Assembly: GCA_028023455.1 (NCBI GenBank)
Contig: JAQFVV010006245.1
Span: 7,581,331 to 7,645,330 of the forward strand
From: Epiperipatus broadwayi
Lineage: Eukaryota; Onychophora; Udeonychophora; Euonychophora; Peripatidae
Length of the DNA: 64,000 bases
Reading direction: 5' to 3'
Under the pieces are notes generated by a model that worked only from the letters and a program-made list of their open reading frames with translations, was not told the origin of the DNA and ran no database searches. Of this stretch, positions 62,095 through 64,000 are shown piece by piece. Made by a program: the position numbers and the translations under genes. How positions within the stretch are numbered: the stretch's first letter is position 1; each line of letters starts with the position of its first letter.

Positions 62095-63260
62095 CCTTAG
62101 TCACAATAATAAATTCAGTAATATTATTTATTTTTTAGTATGCAATATCTTAACATATACTATCTATTAAAAACACATAAGTTACAAGAATTTTATATTT
62201 TATTATGTAAATGTAAATGTCTTAATCTTATTATTTTAGTATTAATATTATCATTTGAATAGTTAACATCGTCCATTAATAAAAAAGTGTGGAAATTTTG
62301 AAAAATAACTATCTTTTTCCAAGAATAATTAACAACTTCACACAATAATTTTATTTTATTTATAAAATCTCTTGATTTTTATTTTATATTTATGTTTCTT
62401 AGTGTTTGCAAATTAATTAATTGTTTGTTAACATTAACAAAATTTGATGAGACTGGAAAAAATGAGACTTTTAGTAAAAAAAGAAAGTGTTTTATCAAAA
62501 GTAATGATAACATCTTATAAACTCACTAATTTAATTTTCTGTTTTTCAAAGTCCTAATTAGCAACACTAGCATTGATTTTGTGTATACTTTATACTCTAC
62601 TAAATGTTTTCATATTAATTAACCACTTCTTTGTAAAGCCATAAAATAAATAAAAACTGAAATTTATATAGTATTAACTATATCTCTTGCTTTCAACATG
62701 TGACCAATTCCAATGGAAAGTATCCTCCCCTAACATATATAATAAATAATTCTCTATTATATTTAATAAATACTGCTGTATACACTGGCAAAAATAATCA
62801 TGCAATGTTTCCAAGATATGTTTTGAACGATTTGGTCTTTGCAATTAACCCAATCTTGCACACTTTTCTTAACTAGTGTAGCATTTGTATAGCTTTATGG
62901 AGGGCTTAGTTCTGTTAATTAGGCTTGATTAATCAAAATACATCTTGAAAAACATTGTTATATATATTCTTAGCATTTTTTTCTGTTGGCTGTTTGAAAT
63001 ATAAAAGTGAGGTATTCATTAGATTTAGATATATAGCAACAAATTTAATATGTTAAAATAATTTATCACATTTATTGCAATTTAGCATAAGCAAAATTTA
63101 ACATTGCAGTGTTAAAAATTTGAATTGAAAATTAATAGTCCATGAATGATGATAAAATGATGTTACATTTATTTGATATATATATATAATTATATACACA
63201 ACTTTTCACTTTGTTTTCTTTTTAAATTATAGCTCCATGATAATAAATATATAAATTCAA
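62095..63260. other. AT-rich sequence, no gene seen
   Basis: Nothing recognisable beyond A/T runs. Confidence 0.5.
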
Positions 63261-63264
63261 CATT

Positions 63265-63737
<473 letters not shown>

Positions 63738-63739
63738 GC

Positions 63740-64000
63740 AAAATCTGCCTCAGTCAACAACATACATGGACTAGAGGCTACATCAGATGGGCCATGGGTT
63801 TTCCCTCCACCATTAGAGTACCTATGGCACTTCAAATTGGAACAACTATACATGCAGCACATAACATGATTGAACCTATTTATAAGCATTTCAAACAGAA
63901 TCTTCAGACACATCAACTCTTCAACCCACCCCCCGATTATTTTGGATCACCTGAAACAAATACACCATTTACCATTAATGAATTTGCTTTGAAGCTTGCC
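63740..64000 (+). pseudogene. Edge of an unidentified repeat or LINE-like frame
   Basis: GC-richer than the background. A plus-strand frame is open for all 87 codons to the window edge and includes TWTRGYIRWAMGFPSTI, HAAHNMIEPIYKHFK and TPFTINEFALKLA. The last resembles the spacer ahead of a LINE reverse transcriptase, but no diagnostic motif falls inside the window. A minus-strand frame is also open over much of it, so strand is uncertain. Confidence 0.35.

Overview
The window is AT-rich (about three quarters A+T by eye), repeat-laden nuclear DNA of a metazoan, most likely an invertebrate. The evidence is the mix of element types: a Gypsy-like LTR retrotransposon, Penelope-like elements (PLEs), two LINEs of animal type, several tRNA-derived SINE families, hAT-type ends, fold-back elements and long (TA)n and (TAA)n tracts. 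Nothing bacterial or organellar is present. I do not assign a phylum. No complete host gene can be supported. The only host-gene candidates are one 85-base putative exon near 36.5 kb and one unrecognised 134-codon ORF near 60.7 kb.

Layout. 1-2.9 kb: hAT-type end, a fold-back element carrying a hammerhead-like motif, a small inverted repeat and a SINE. 2,893-15,275: one minus-strand LTR retrotransposon. Its LTRs are about 3.2 kb (2,893-6,109 and 9,524-15,275). A primer-binding site lies next to the right-hand LTR and a polypurine tract next to the left-hand LTR. Between them are a coiled-coil gag-like ORF and an integrase C-terminal fragment; protease, reverse transcriptase, RNase H and most of integrase are missing. 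The right-hand LTR carries a nested 2,500-bp insertion (11,879-14,378) with an ATAG target duplication. 15.3-32 kb: mostly featureless AT-rich DNA with (TA)n tracts, a LINE tail (20.8-21.7 kb), tRNA-like SINEs and a hAT-type end. 32.1-35.2 kb: a decayed but nearly full-length LINE on the minus strand, interrupted in its endonuclease by a SINE with a perfect 15-bp target duplication. 36.5 kb: the candidate exon. 42-56 kb: a dense cluster of inverted repeats, including a PLE reverse-transcriptase relic, a 613-bp palindrome of PLE 3' ends, and four of the five copies of the fold-back family that carries hammerhead-like cores. 56-64 kb: two more SINEs, the unrecognised ORF, a PLE 3' relic, a (TAA)n tract of about 376 bp, and the edge of another element running off the window.

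The most interesting signal is a set of hammerhead-ribozyme-like motifs. Each has a CUGANGA core, a stem II, GAAAC and a GUH cleavage triplet, plus a pairing stem I. They occur in both arms of the PLE palindrome and in a separate fold-back family. PLEs are known to carry such ribozymes; the fold-back family is the part that may be new. The window is otherwise a record of nested transposition, not an operon-like set of cooperating genes.
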